From Luteimonas yindakuii (GTDB taxonomy: Bacteria > Pseudomonadota > Gammaproteobacteria > Xanthomonadales > Xanthomonadaceae), in assembly GCF_004803715.2 (NCBI RefSeq), contig NZ_CP039383.2, positions 2,108,001-2,172,000 of the forward strand: a stretch of 64,000 nucleotides of DNA, read 5' to 3'. The notes below the pieces were generated by a model, which was not told the DNA's origin, searched no databases, and worked only from the letters and a program-made list of their open reading frames with translations. Below are positions 32,470-41,884 of this stretch, piece by piece. The position numbers were made by a program, and so were the translations under genes. Numbering within the stretch: position 1 is the first letter of the stretch; each line of letters opens with the position of its first letter.

Positions 32470-34023
32470 TTATTCCCCGTCGGCGCGCGGAGTGACCGCG
32501 ATGAACTGGCTGCCGCGTGGGTTGCGCACCAGCAGCATCACCGTGTCGCCGGCCTTGACGTCGCGCAGCGCGCGATCGAGTTCCGCGGGAGTGTTGACTT
32601 CATCGCGGCCCACGCGCAGCACCACGTCGCCTGGCTGGATGCCCGCGCGGCGTGCAGCCACTCCTTCGACCCGGCCGATGCGTACGCCCTTGCCGGCATC
32701 CACGCCCAGCGGTCGACGCTCGGCGTCGGCCAGCGGCTGGCCGACCAGGCCCAGCGGGTTCGACGACGCCGATGGCGCTGCACCCGGCTGCGGGTCGGCG
32801 CTGCCCGGGCGCCCGCCGAGCAGGCTGCGATCGAGCGGTGCGAGGGTCAGCGTGTAGTCGCGCTCGCGGCCTTCGCGGAACACGGTCAGCTTGACCCGGG
32901 TGCCCGGCGCCTTGTTGCCGATCAGCGGCGGCAGGTCGCTGGGCTGGTAGATGCGGGTGCCATCGACCGCGCGGATCACGTCGCCGGGCTCGATGCCGGC
33001 CTTCTGCGCGGGGCTGTCGGGCGCCACTTCGTTGACCAGCGCGCCCAGCGTGTCGGGCAGGCCGAAGCCGCGCGCCTGCTCCTGCGTCATCGGCACGGCA
33101 TTGAAGATCACCCCGACCTGGCCGCGCTGCACCGACCCGGTGTCCTTGATCTGGTCGGCGACGTTCATCGCCATGTCGATCGGGATCGCGAAACTCACGC
33201 CCTGGAAGCCACCGGTGTTGGAGAAGATCTGCGAGTTGATGCCGATGACCTCGCCGCGCGTGTTGAGCAGCGGGCCACCGGAGTTGCCGCGGTTGATCGC
33301 GACATCGGTCTGGATGAAGGGCACGTACTGCTGCCCCGCATACGGATTGGAGCGGCCGGTGGCACTGACGATGCCGGCGGTCACCGACTGCTCGAGCCCG
33401 AACGGCGAACCGATGGCCACCGCCCACTGGCCGGGCTTGACCAGGCTGGCGTTGCCGGCGCGCAGCGCGGTCAGGCCGCTGGCGTCGATCTTCAGCAATG
33501 CGACGTCGGATTCCTGGTCGCTGCCGACGATCTTCGCTTCGAACTGGCGGCGGTCCTGCAGGCGCACGGTGACCGTCTGCGCGTTCTCCACCACGTGGTG
33601 GTTGGTGAGCACGTAACCGTCGGCGGAGATCACGAAGCCGGTGCCGGTGGAGGTGCCGCGAGGCATCCCCGGATCGGCGTCCGGCGCACCCGGGGTCCCG
33701 GGGAACGGAAAGCCCGGGCCGAAGAAGCGACGGAAGATTTCCGGCAGCATCTCCTCGTCAGGCACCTGGCCCGGGCCGCCGCGCTGCGCGCGAGCCGCCG
33801 GCGCACCCACCAGCACCTCGATGCTGACCACGCCGGGCGCCACCTGCTCGACGAGACGGGTGAAATCCGGAAGCCCGGTGACCAGTTGCGGTGCGGCGGG
33901 CGCGGACTGCGCGGGCGCAGCGGCGGCCGCCTGCGGCTCGGCCGTGGCGACGGGCAACACGATGGCGGTGGTGGCCGCGGCGGTCATGGCGACCACGGCG
34001 ACGATCGGCAGCACTTTCTTCAT
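32470..34023 (-). CDS. mucD: Periplasmic serine endoprotease of the DegP/MucD type
   Basis: 517-residue exported HtrA-family protease/chaperone. The signal peptide covers residues 1-29. The trypsin-like domain has the triad His in VLTNHHVVENA, Asp in SDVALLKID and Ser in RGNSGGPLL. Two PDZ domains follow (about residues 285-375 and 420-510, separated by a Ser/Pro/Gly linker). ATG at 34023, 62 bp after rseA; the cluster order rpoE-rseA-mucD matches Pseudomonas algU-mucA-...-mucD and Xanthomonas. It is probably part of the sigma-E regulon. Confidence 0.93.
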   Translation of the reverse strand: MKKVLPIVAVVAMTAAATTAIVLPVATAEPQAAAAAPAQSAPAAPQLVTGLPDFTRLVEQVAPGVVSIEVLVGAPAARAQRGGPGQVPDEEMLPEIFRRFFGPGFPFPGTPGAPDADPGMPRGTSTGTGFVISADGYVLTNHHVVENAQTVTVRLQDRRQFEAKIVGSDQESDVALLKIDASGLTALRAGNASLVKPGQWAVAIGSPFGLEQSVTAGIVSATGRSNPYAGQQYVPFIQTDVAINRGNSGGPLLNTRGEVIGINSQIFSNTGGFQGVSFAIPIDMAMNVADQIKDTGSVQRGQVGVIFNAVPMTQEQARGFGLPDTLGALVNEVAPDSPAQKAGIEPGDVIRAVDGTRIYQPSDLPPLIGNKAPGTRVKLTVFREGRERDYTLTLAPLDRSLLGGRPGSADPQPGAAPSASSNPLGLVGQPLADAERRPLGVDAGKGVRIGRVEGVAARRAGIQPGDVVLRVGRDEVNTPAELDRALRDVKAGDTVMLLVRNPRGSQFIAVTPRADGE

Positions 34024-34085
34024 CGGGGGAACAATCCTCGACCGTTTCGGTGTGGGGTGTGCACGCGACTGCGTCGCGCGCCGGG

Positions 34086-35063
34086 TCATTCGGCGCCGGG
34101 CGTCGTCGGCGTACCGCCTGCATCCGGCAGCCCGGCCCCGAGGCTGCCGACCGGCGTCGGCCATACCAGCGTCGGGCGGGGACGTGGCCGCGCATCGATC
34201 TGCGGCTCGAACGGGTGGTAGGTGCGTACCTGCATGGTGTCCAGCCCGTAACCGGCAGCGAACGGGTTGTCGGTCCCGACCGCGGCACGCGGCCACGGGC
34301 GTGCGACACGCGCGTCACCGCCCAGCGCAGGCTCCACAGCGGCGATCGCCGGAAGCGGTGCAGGCACGTCCGGGACGACCGGTTGCGTGCGTGCCGGGGC
34401 GGCGACCGCAACCTGCACCTGCCGCTCGCGCCGGGTCGACGCCGGCGCACCCGACCTGCCGGTGCCGTTGCGCGCTTCCCGCTCGCCGCGACGCGGCACT
34501 TCCGCAACCGCCAGCGCCGCGGCGCTGGCCAGTGCGAGCGTGCTGGCGTCCATGCCGGTCGTGTCCGCGCCGGTTTCGCCAGCCAAGGGGGTCTCCGTGC
34601 CCGGCGCGGCGGCGGTCGCGGCGATGCGCGATGGCAGTTCCGTTTCGACCGGCGGCTGCATCTGGCGGCCGACGAAGAGCGCCGCCACCGCCACCGATGC
34701 CGCCAGCGCGGCACCACCGCCCCAACGCATCAGGCCGGCGCGGCGTGCCGCCGGAGCCGCCGGCGCGGTGGCCGCGTCTTCCGGCAGCCGCGCACCCGCA
34801 TTGATCGCCAGCGCGATGCCGGCGGCGAAGTCCGCCGGCAGCGGCGCCTCGTGGCGGCCACGCAGCACGTCGCCGCAGACCTGCCAGCGCTCCCAGCAGC
34901 CGGCCAGCTCCGCATCGTGCTCGAGCCGGCGCAGCATGAAGCGGGCCTGGTCCGGCGACAGTTCGCCATCGAGCATCGCCGACAGTTGCTGGCGGTGATA
35001 GCGATAGAGCTTGTCGGGATCGGGCTGCAGCTGCAGCGCGTCGCTGTCGTCTGGAAGCATCAT
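34086..35063 (-). CDS. rseA: Anti-sigma-E factor (RseA-like)
   Basis: 325-residue inner-membrane anti-sigma factor. The N-terminal cytoplasmic RseA domain (residues 18-90, with QQLSAMLDGELSPDQARFMLRRL and WERWQVCGDVLRG) binds RpoE; a single transmembrane helix is at about residues 116-132; the periplasmic part is long, Ala/Pro-rich and ends with a Pro-rich tail. The start ATG overlaps the rpoE stop in ATGA, so the two are translationally coupled. Regulated proteolysis by DegS/RseP-type proteases is known for the family but not visible here. Confidence 0.88.
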   Translation of the reverse strand: MMLPDDSDALQLQPDPDKLYRYHRQQLSAMLDGELSPDQARFMLRRLEHDAELAGCWERWQVCGDVLRGRHEAPLPADFAAGIALAINAGARLPEDAATAPAAPAARRAGLMRWGGGAALAASVAVAALFVGRQMQPPVETELPSRIAATAAAPGTETPLAGETGADTTGMDASTLALASAAALAVAEVPRRGEREARNGTGRSGAPASTRRERQVQVAVAAPARTQPVVPDVPAPLPAIAAVEPALGGDARVARPWPRAAVGTDNPFAAGYGLDTMQVRTYHPFEPQIDARPRPRPTLVWPTPVGSLGAGLPDAGGTPTTPGAE

Positions 35064-35674
35064 CGGATCGCGCGCTCCACGGGGGTTTCGTTGTCCATCA
35101 AGGGTCTCAGTTCCTGGTCGATCGCCTCGCGGGCCCGGAAGATGCGCGAGCGGACGGTTCCGATCGGGCAGCCCATGCGCGTGGCGATGTCCTCGTAGCT
35201 CAGGCCGTCGACCTCGCGCAGCGTGATCGCGACCCGGAGCTCCTCGGGCAGTGCTTCGACAGCGCGCATCACCGTTTGTTCCATCTGCTGTCGCATCAGT
35301 TCACGTTCGGGTGTGTCGCTGTCGCGCAGGCGGATGCCGGAATCGAACTGTTCGGCGTCGGAGACGTCGATGTCGTCGGTTGGCGGGCGCCGCTTGTGCG
35401 CGACCAGGTGGTTCTTCGCGGTGTTGACCGCGATGCGGTGCAGCCAGGTGTAGAACTGCGCATCGCCACGGAAGTTGCCGATCGCGCGGTAGGCACGGAT
35501 GAAGGTTTCCTGCGCGACGTCCTGCACTTCGCTCCAGTCGGCGATGTAGCGGCCGATCAGCGCCGCGATGCGGTGCTGGTACTTGCGCACCAGCAGGTCG
35601 AAAGCGGCGGTATCGCCGCGCTGCACGCGGCTGACGAGTTCCTGGTCCAGCTGTTCGGTATCGATATCGGCCAT
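35060..35674 (-). CDS. rpoE: RNA polymerase sigma-E factor
   Basis: 204-residue ECF sigma factor for envelope stress. Region 2 has FDLLVRKYQHRIAALIGRYI and DVAQETFIRAYRAIGNFRG, region 4 has LPEELRVAITLREVDGLSYE and GTVRSRIFRAREAID. ATG at 35674 has an AGGAGC site 10 bases upstream and gives the family-standard N-terminus (M-A-D-I-D). Its own sigma-E-like promoter lies 42 bp upstream. Downstream rseA overlaps by 4 bp. Confidence 0.96.
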   Translation of the reverse strand: MADIDTEQLDQELVSRVQRGDTAAFDLLVRKYQHRIAALIGRYIADWSEVQDVAQETFIRAYRAIGNFRGDAQFYTWLHRIAVNTAKNHLVAHKRRPPTDDIDVSDAEQFDSGIRLRDSDTPERELMRQQMEQTVMRAVEALPEELRVAITLREVDGLSYEDIATRMGCPIGTVRSRIFRAREAIDQELRPLMDNETPVERAIR

Positions 35675-35715
35675 CGGCCGGCAGCTCCTGTAGCCCGGCC
35701 GTGGTGGCTGGGCGG

Positions 35716-35743
35716 TGTGACCCGTGATCGGGCAGGAAGTTCC
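35716..35743 (-). promoter_or_regulatory. Predicted sigma-E-type promoter of rpoE
   Basis: Minus-strand -35 GGAACTT (35743-35737) is separated by 16 bp from TCACA (35720-35716), fitting the GGAACTT-N16-TCxxA pattern of sigma-E promoters; the predicted start lies about 30 bp before the ribosome-binding site. This would give autoregulation of the rpoE-rseA operon, as known in other bacteria. Confidence 0.6.
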
Positions 35744-35918
35744 GTGGTCTGAACCCTTTGACGCATCTGGGGGCAGGCGTCGCGTGCCACAAGGCAGGTG
35801 CCGGCGAAGCGGCCTTGCAGAGGCGATAGGCGGCCGTCGCAACGCCGGCGGATTTGACGCAGGCGAAACAACCTCTGGATCATAAGGGCCTCTCCCGTAC
35901 CCTATCGGATGGTGCCGC

Positions 35919-37973
35919 ATGCTTGCAGGCCTCGACGGACTGCGCCTCAGTCATTGGAAAGCCGAGCAGCGCGATGACGGCGTGCTCGTGCTGGCCTTCG
36001 ACCGCGCGGGCGAATCGGTCAACACGTTCGCGCAGGACGTGCTGATCGAACTCGATGCCGTGCTCGAGCGCCTGGCGCTGGAGCCGCCGAAGGCCGTGGT
36101 GGTGGCCTCGGGGAAAGCGAAGGGGTTCATCGCCGGTGCCGACATCCGCGAGTTCGCCGAGTTCGATGCGAAAGGCACGATCGGCGATTCGATCCGCCGC
36201 GGCCAGCAGGTGTTCCAGCGCCTGGCCGACCTGCCCTGCCCCACGGTTGCCGCCATCCACGGCTTCTGCATGGGCGGCGGCACCGAGATCGCGCTCGCCT
36301 GCGACTACCGCGTTGCCAGCAGCGATGGTTCCACCCGCATCGGCCTGCCGGAAGTGAAACTCGGCATCTATCCCGGCTGGGGCGGCAGCGTGCGCCTGCC
36401 GCGGCTGGTGGGTGCGCCGGCGGCGTTCGACATGATGCTGACCGGCCGCACGCTGTCGGCCAAGGCCGCGCGTGGCATCGGCCTGGTGGACAGGGTGGTG
36501 GAGCCGGCGCTGCTGCTCGATGCCGCGGCGTCGCTCGCGCTCAAGGGCACGCAGCGGCAGTTCAAGCAGCGCGCGCTGGGCTGGGTCACCAACACCTGGC
36601 CGGCGCGCCAGCTGCTGGCACCGCAGATGGTGAAGCAGGTGTCGCGCAAGGCGCGCAAGGAGCACTACCCCGCCCCGTACGCGCTGATCGAGACCTGGCG
36701 TCGCAGCGGTGGTTCGACCCAGCAGCGGCTGGCGGCCGAGCGCAAGTCGGTGGTCGGGCTCGCGGGCACGCCGACCGCGCGCAACCTCACCCGGGTGTTC
36801 TTCCTGCAGGAGCGCCTGAAGGCGCTCGGCGGCAAGCACCACGGCACCGGTCACGTGCACGTGGTGGGCGCCGGCGTGATGGGCGGCGACATTGCGGCGT
36901 GGTCGGCCTACAAGGGCTTCGAGGTGACCCTGCAGGACCGCGAACAGGCCTACATCGACAAGGCGCTGGCGCGCGCGCAGGAGCTGTTCCAGAAGAAGGT
37001 CAAGGACGAGGCGCAGCGGCCGGCGGTCTCGGCGCGGCTCCGTTCCGACCTCGCCGGCGAAGGCGTGGCCACCGCCGACCTGGTGATCGAGGCGATCATC
37101 GAGGACACCGATGCCAAGCGCGGCCTGTATGCACAGGTGGAGCCGCGGCTGAAGCCATCCACGCTGCTGACGACCAACACCTCGTCGATCCCGCTCGACG
37201 GGCTGGCGCAGGGCCTTGCCCGGCCTGCGCAGTTCGCCGGACTGCACTATTTCAACCCGGTGGCGATGATGCCGCTGGTGGAGATCGTTCTCCATCCGGG
37301 AATGGACGCAACCACGCAGCAGCGGCTGGCCGCGTTCTGCCGCGCCATCGACAAGCTGCCGGTGCCGGTGGCGGGCACGCCGGGGTTCCTGGTCAACCGG
37401 CTGCTGTTCCCCTACATGCTCGAAGCCGCGACCGCGTATGCCGAGGGCATTCCCGGGCCGGCGATCGACCGCGCCGCGGTCCGGTTCGGCATGCCGATGG
37501 GGCCGATCGAACTGATCGACACCGTCGGCCTGGATGTCGCCTCGGGCGTCGGTCGCGAGCTTGCGCCGTATCTCGGCCTGCAGATCCCGGCCACGCTGGC
37601 GATACCGCCGGAGGCCGGCCGGCGCGGCAAGAAGGACGGCCAGGGCCTGTACGCCTGGGAGGACGGCAAGCCGAAGAAGCCGGAGCTGCCGAAGGACTAC
37701 AGGGCGCCGGACGACCTCGAGGACCGCCTGGTCCTGCCGCTGATCAACGAAGCGGTGGCCGCGCTGCACGAGGGCGTGGTGGCCGATGCCGACCTGCTGG
37801 ATGCGGGGGTGATCTTCGGCACCGGCTTCGCGCCGTTCCGCGGCGGGCCGATCCAGTACGTGCGCGAGACCGGCGTCGACACCGTGCTGGCCCGGCTGCG
37901 CGCGTTGCAGGCGCGTCATGGCGACCGCTTCGCGCCGCGGCCCGGTTGGGACAACCCCGCACTGCGCGGCTGA
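35919..37973 (+). CDS. Bifunctional enoyl-CoA hydratase / 3-hydroxyacyl-CoA dehydrogenase (FadB/FadJ-like)
   Basis: 684-residue beta-oxidation enzyme. The N-terminal crotonase domain (residues 1-190) has the oxyanion-hole glycines in AGADIREF and CMGGGTEIALACDYRVAS, and the catalytic Glu in GLPEVKLGIYPGWGG. The C-terminal dehydrogenase part has the NAD loop VVGAGVMGGDIA, catalytic His in HYFNPVAMMPLVEI, and the C-terminal substrate domain with VFGTGFAPFRGGPIQYV. ATG at 35919. The gene is divergent from rpoE, with their start codons 245 bp apart. No fadA thiolase is adjacent, so it is not in the usual fadBA pair. Confidence 0.9.
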   Translation: MLAGLDGLRLSHWKAEQRDDGVLVLAFDRAGESVNTFAQDVLIELDAVLERLALEPPKAVVVASGKAKGFIAGADIREFAEFDAKGTIGDSIRRGQQVFQRLADLPCPTVAAIHGFCMGGGTEIALACDYRVASSDGSTRIGLPEVKLGIYPGWGGSVRLPRLVGAPAAFDMMLTGRTLSAKAARGIGLVDRVVEPALLLDAAASLALKGTQRQFKQRALGWVTNTWPARQLLAPQMVKQVSRKARKEHYPAPYALIETWRRSGGSTQQRLAAERKSVVGLAGTPTARNLTRVFFLQERLKALGGKHHGTGHVHVVGAGVMGGDIAAWSAYKGFEVTLQDREQAYIDKALARAQELFQKKVKDEAQRPAVSARLRSDLAGEGVATADLVIEAIIEDTDAKRGLYAQVEPRLKPSTLLTTNTSSIPLDGLAQGLARPAQFAGLHYFNPVAMMPLVEIVLHPGMDATTQQRLAAFCRAIDKLPVPVAGTPGFLVNRLLFPYMLEAATAYAEGIPGPAIDRAAVRFGMPMGPIELIDTVGLDVASGVGRELAPYLGLQIPATLAIPPEAGRRGKKDGQGLYAWEDGKPKKPELPKDYRAPDDLEDRLVLPLINEAVAALHEGVVADADLLDAGVIFGTGFAPFRGGPIQYVRETGVDTVLARLRALQARHGDRFAPRPGWDNPALRG

Positions 37974-38079
37974 CCGCCGCCACGGATATCCCGCCGCGAC
38001 CCGTGTCGGCGGGCGTGCCTGCCCGGCGGAACGGCCCATCGCGACGATGGGCCGCGACCACGCCACACGCGGCCGCACT

Positions 38080-39768
38080 TCAGAACCGCGACGCCGCCAG
38101 TTCCACGTCGGCATGCCGCCAGGCGGCGGCAAGATCACGCTGCACCGCGGCCGCTTCCCTGCGTTCGCCCTGCGCCTCGAGGCTCATCGCCAGACCGCGC
38201 AGCGACCAGCCGTTGCCGGGATTGCGGCGCAACTCCTCCCGGTACACCTGCTCGGCCTCGTCGGCATGGCCGGCGTCGAGCAGCACGGCACCGAGCGTAT
38301 GCCGCACCGGCGCATGCCAGCCCGGTGGCTCGTCGTAGGGAATGCCATCCTCGATCGCGACCGCTTCGCGCAGGGCGGCGATCGCCGCGTCCGGCCGACC
38401 ACGAGCCGCTTCGAATTCGGCCGCGAGCATGCGCTCGGCGATGCGCGCCGAATACGCCAGCGGGTAACGGTCCCAGACCATCAGCGTCTCCATCACCGGA
38501 TCCGCTGCCAGCGGCCGCAACGCGGCGAGATGGCGCCCGGCGTCGTCGAGACGTCGCTGCCGGACCGCGGCGATGCCCTGCGCGTAATGCCAGATCGCGG
38601 TGACGTAGGGCAGGTCCGCCGCCGGGTTGGGCTCGCCTGCGATCTCGTCCCAGCGGCCGAAGCGCACGCGCTCGAACCACGGCGTCATCCAGTAATGCTG
38701 CAGTCCGGCGAAGCCGGGCTGGCGCATCAGCTCCGGAAGGTGGGTGCGTTCGGCGGTCAGCCGTGCCGCCTCGTGCGCGACCGCACTGTCGCCCTCCATG
38801 CTGGCGGCAAACCACAGGAAGTGGTGGTTGTGCGGCACGTAGCCCAGCGGATACACGCCCTGGGCGTTGCCGCGGCATATCGCCAGGTAGGCGTCGTCGG
38901 CCTCGATCGCGCGCTGGTTGGCGATCACCGCATCGTGCCAGCGCCCGACGCGGGCGTAGATATGCGCCGGCATGTGCACCAGGTGGCCGGAGCCTGGAAT
39001 CAGTTCGCGCAAGCGGTCGGCGGCGACGGCACCACGTTGCGGGTCGGCCGAGGCTTCGACGGCGTGCACGTAGAGATGCAGCGCACCGGGGTGGTCAGGG
39101 TGGGCGGCGATCACCGACTCCAGCACCGAGACGATCTCGGCGGTATGGCCGACGGGCCGTAGTTCCGCGTCGTAGTACGCCCATGGCTGCAGGTCCATCA
39201 GGGCTTCGGCATGGAAGGCCGCGGCGTCGGGATCGCCTGGCAGTTCCTGCATCAGCCTGCGGGTGGCCACCGCATAGGCCTCATCCAGCGGCTGGCGCTC
39301 GGCGGGCGGATGTTCGGCATAGCGCGCAGACAACGCGCGGATAAAGGCCTGCTCGCGCGGCGTGGCCGAGGGCGCCAGCGTCACCGCGCGTTGCAGGCGC
39401 CCCCAGGCGCGGGCGTTGCTCGCCGGATCCATGCCGGCGTTGACGTGCGGCCCGAGCACCAGCGCGGCACCCCACCAGCACATGGCGCAGTCGGGGTCGA
39501 GTTCGGTGGCCTTGAGGAAGGCGCGTTCGGCGGCGTCGTGGTTGAAGCCGTAGGCGAGGATCAGGCCCTGGTCGAACCAGCGCTGGACCTCCGGATGGCG
39601 GCTGCTGACCGCGAAGTGGTGGTCGCCGAGGCCTTCGAGCAGGTTGGCGCCGAGCGCCATCTGCGGGGGCGACACCGCCGGGGTCGCCTGTTCGCTGCGC
39701 GGGACCGAACAGGCGACGGCCAGGGCGATGGGGATGCAGAGCGTCGCGATGCGTGCAGGGGATCTCAT
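38080..39768 (-). CDS. Tetratricopeptide-repeat lipoprotein
   Basis: 562 residues. The signal peptide ends in a lipobox VACS (Cys20). The mature protein contains several TPR-like helix pairs: WFDQGLILAYGFNHDAAERA near residue 70, AALREAVAIEDGIP and HTLGAVLLDAGHADEAEQVY towards the C-terminus. The central region is Ala/Leu/His-rich with WWGAALVLGPHVNAGMDP and YVPHNHHFLWF. It resembles xanthomonad proteins annotated simply as tetratricopeptide repeat protein; the function is unknown. ATG at 39768. Transcribed towards and convergent with the FadB-like gene. Confidence 0.82.
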   Translation of the reverse strand: MRSPARIATLCIPIALAVACSVPRSEQATPAVSPPQMALGANLLEGLGDHHFAVSSRHPEVQRWFDQGLILAYGFNHDAAERAFLKATELDPDCAMCWWGAALVLGPHVNAGMDPASNARAWGRLQRAVTLAPSATPREQAFIRALSARYAEHPPAERQPLDEAYAVATRRLMQELPGDPDAAAFHAEALMDLQPWAYYDAELRPVGHTAEIVSVLESVIAAHPDHPGALHLYVHAVEASADPQRGAVAADRLRELIPGSGHLVHMPAHIYARVGRWHDAVIANQRAIEADDAYLAICRGNAQGVYPLGYVPHNHHFLWFAASMEGDSAVAHEAARLTAERTHLPELMRQPGFAGLQHYWMTPWFERVRFGRWDEIAGEPNPAADLPYVTAIWHYAQGIAAVRQRRLDDAGRHLAALRPLAADPVMETLMVWDRYPLAYSARIAERMLAAEFEAARGRPDAAIAALREAVAIEDGIPYDEPPGWHAPVRHTLGAVLLDAGHADEAEQVYREELRRNPGNGWSLRGLAMSLEAQGERREAAAVQRDLAAAWRHADVELAASRF

Positions 39769-39860
39769 GGCCTTCTCCCGGAAAGCCCCCTGCGTCCCCG
39801 TCAACGCGGCGTGGTCCGGGTTGCGGCCACCGCGTCGCCGCGGCTTGCGGCCACATCGCC

Positions 39861-40220
39861 TTACATCGTGTGGGTCGACTTCTCGGAGTTGAGCGTCCCG
39901 GCCAGCAAGGTCTCGATCTTGCCCTTCACGTTCTCGCCTTCCTGGGTGTCGGCGAACTGCACGCCGATGCCGGCCATGCGGTTGCCCTGCGCGCCCGGCG
40001 GCGTCACCCAGATCACCTTGCCGGCGACCGGCAGGCGCTCGCTGGATTCCGGCAGCACCAGCAGCACGAACACTTCGTCGCCGATGAAATAGCGCTTGGC
40101 GGTCGGCACGAAAATGCCGCCCTGCTTCAGGTACGGCATGTAGGCGCTGTAGAGCTGGGCCTTGTCCTTCACCGTCAACGACAGGATGCCCTGCCGCGCG
40201 CCGCCACCGGTTGCCGCCAT
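39861..40220 (-). CDS. pilZ: PilZ-domain type IV pilus biogenesis protein
   Basis: 119-residue protein, C-terminal gene of the holB-pilZ pair. The PilZ domain fills the protein (GGIFVPTAKRYFIGDEVFVLL, GKVIWVTPPGAQGNRMAGIGVQF). The N-terminal c-di-GMP-binding RxxxR motif is missing, as in Xanthomonas PilZ, which instead binds FimX and the pilus ATPase PilB. The C-terminus ends THTM. ATG at 40220 is 3 bp from the holB stop. Role in type IV pilus assembly is inferred from the family. Confidence 0.92.
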   Translation of the reverse strand: MAATGGGARQGILSLTVKDKAQLYSAYMPYLKQGGIFVPTAKRYFIGDEVFVLLVLPESSERLPVAGKVIWVTPPGAQGNRMAGIGVQFADTQEGENVKGKIETLLAGTLNSEKSTHTM

Positions 40221-40223
40221 TCG

Positions 40224-41195
40224 CTATCTCCTCGTGCCGCGCCCGCCGGCGCTCCTGCTGTGTCCGGATTCGCCCATGGCCTCGCGCCAGGCCAGCAGCA
40301 GCTCCCCCACCGCGAGGTCCGCGCGCACGGTCGTGCGCAGCAGGTCCCGGGTGCGGTTCGCATGCGCGAACCAGGTGGTCAGCCTGCGGGTTCGCGTGGG
40401 GTCGGTCAAGCCGGTCGCGCGCGTCGCGGCGAGGTCGGCGGCGTGGCGCAGGCGCGCGTCGGCATCGTCATCGGCGGTCCAGCGCTTCGCCGCTTCCGAC
40501 GGCGCCAGCGTGCCGGCCGCGACGGCATCCAGATCAGTGGCGACGCCGGCGCGCAGGGCCATCCCGCTTTCGCGCAGCCAGTGGTCGGCAATGCCGGGAT
40601 GACCGCGGGCGGCATCGAGTGCCTCCGCGGCGGCGTGGCCCGCATGGCCCTGTGACTGCAGCCAGTCCAGTGCTTCCTCGCGCGGCGGCAGGCGGAACTC
40701 CAGGCGCTGGCAGCGGCTGCGGATGGTCGCCGGCAGGCGCATCGGATCGGCCGCCACCAGCCACAGGTAGCGCCCGGGCTGCGGCTCCTCGAGGGTCTTC
40801 AGCAGGGCGTTGGCGGCGGCGTGGTTGATCACGTCGGCAGGGTCGACGATCGCCACCCGCGCCTGTCCGTACTGCGCGGTAAGCGCGAGCTTGCCGGTCA
40901 GGGTGCGGATCTGCTCGATGACGATCTCGGTGCGCAGGCGCGTGCCTTCGCGGTTCGGCTCCAGGCCCACCGCGAGCAGGTCCGGATGGGTGCCGGCGGC
41001 GATAAGGCTGGCCGCGCGTGCGTCGTGGTCGGCACCCAGCAGGTGGGATGCCAACCGGTCCGCCACCGCGCGCTTGCCGAGCCGCGCCGGGCCGCACAAC
41101 AGCATTGCGTGGCCCATGCGCCCACTGTCGAGCGCATCCACGGCGCGCTCGAAGGCGCGCTGCTGCCACGGCGCAAGCACCGGTGCGGGACTCAC
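40224..41195 (-). CDS. holB: DNA polymerase III delta' subunit
   Basis: 323-residue clamp-loader subunit. The AAA+-like N-terminal domain has a degenerate P-loop [15 protein letters not shown], and the SRC motif of clamp loaders is present ([17 protein letters not shown]). The start GTG at 41195 overlaps the natural tmk stop (GTGA). In the present sequence the tmk frame is shifted and joins this frame (see tmk); the holB reading frame itself is intact. It is followed by pilZ 3 bp later. Confidence 0.88.
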   Translation of the reverse strand: MSPAPVLAPWQQRAFERAVDALDSGRMGHAMLLCGPARLGKRAVADRLASHLLGADHDARAASLIAAGTHPDLLAVGLEPNREGTRLRTEIVIEQIRTLTGKLALTAQYGQARVAIVDPADVINHAAANALLKTLEEPQPGRYLWLVAADPMRLPATIRSRCQRLEFRLPPREEALDWLQSQGHAGHAAAEALDAARGHPGIADHWLRESGMALRAGVATDLDAVAAGTLAPSEAAKRWTADDDADARLRHAADLAATRATGLTDPTRTRRLTTWFAHANRTRDLLRTTVRADLAVGELLLAWREAMGESGHSRSAGGRGTRR

Positions 41196-41825
41196 GCTGG
41201 GGCCCTCCAGCCACGCAGCGCCGCGACCGCGGCCGCCGCCACCTTCTCCGCGGGCGGCGCGGCGTCGATCACGCGGAAGCGTCCGGGGTTCGGCATGGGC
41301 ACGCGCCAGGTAGGCCGCCCGCACGCGCTCGAAGAACTCGTCGCGCTCGCCCTCGATGCGGTCGGGCACCAGGTCACGCCCGCGGGTGCGTTCGCGGCCG
41401 CGGGCCACATCGATATCGAGCAGCAGCGTCAGCCCCGGGCGCAGGCCGACGAAGCCACGCTCCAGCAGTTCGATCCGCGCGGCATCGAGGCCGCGGCCAC
41501 CGCCCTGGTAGGCATAGCTGGAATCGGTGTAGCGGTCGCACAGCACCCAGGCGCCGCGCGCCAGCGCGGGTTCGATCAGCTCGCGCACGTGCTGCACGCG
41601 GGCGGCGAACACCAGCAGCAGTTCCGCCTCGGCGATCGCGGGCGCGCCACCCGGGTCGAGTACGAGTTCGCGGATGCGCTCGGCCAGCGGCGTGCCGCCG
41701 GGTTCACGGGTCACCACGACCTCGGCGCCGTCTTCGGCCAGCGTCGTACGCAGGGCCGCGAGCACGGTGGTCTTGCCTGCGCCCTCCCCGCCTTCCAGCG
41801 AGACGAAGCGCGGATGCGTAGCCAT
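41192..41825 (-). CDS. tmk: Thymidylate kinase, frameshifted in this sequence
   Basis: Phosphorylates dTMP to dTDP; an essential enzyme. From ATG 41825 the protein runs with P-loop GGEGAGKTT (residues 12-20), [18 protein letters not shown] and the [13 protein letters not shown], to [10 protein letters not shown]. There the frame is lost at a run of four C (plus-strand G at 41285-41288); the expected C-terminus ([16 protein letters not shown], then [10 protein letters not shown]) continues in another frame and ends at 41192 with a GTGA overlap with holB. Removing one C from the run restores a normal 211-residue or so thymidylate kinase. Without correction the frame reads into holB as a 533-residue fusion. 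A sequencing or assembly error is the simplest explanation. Confidence 0.85.
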
Positions 41826-41884
41826 ATGCCCGGGCACGGCGGCGCCCGATGCCGACGACCCGGCAGGTGCCGTCGAACTGCCCA

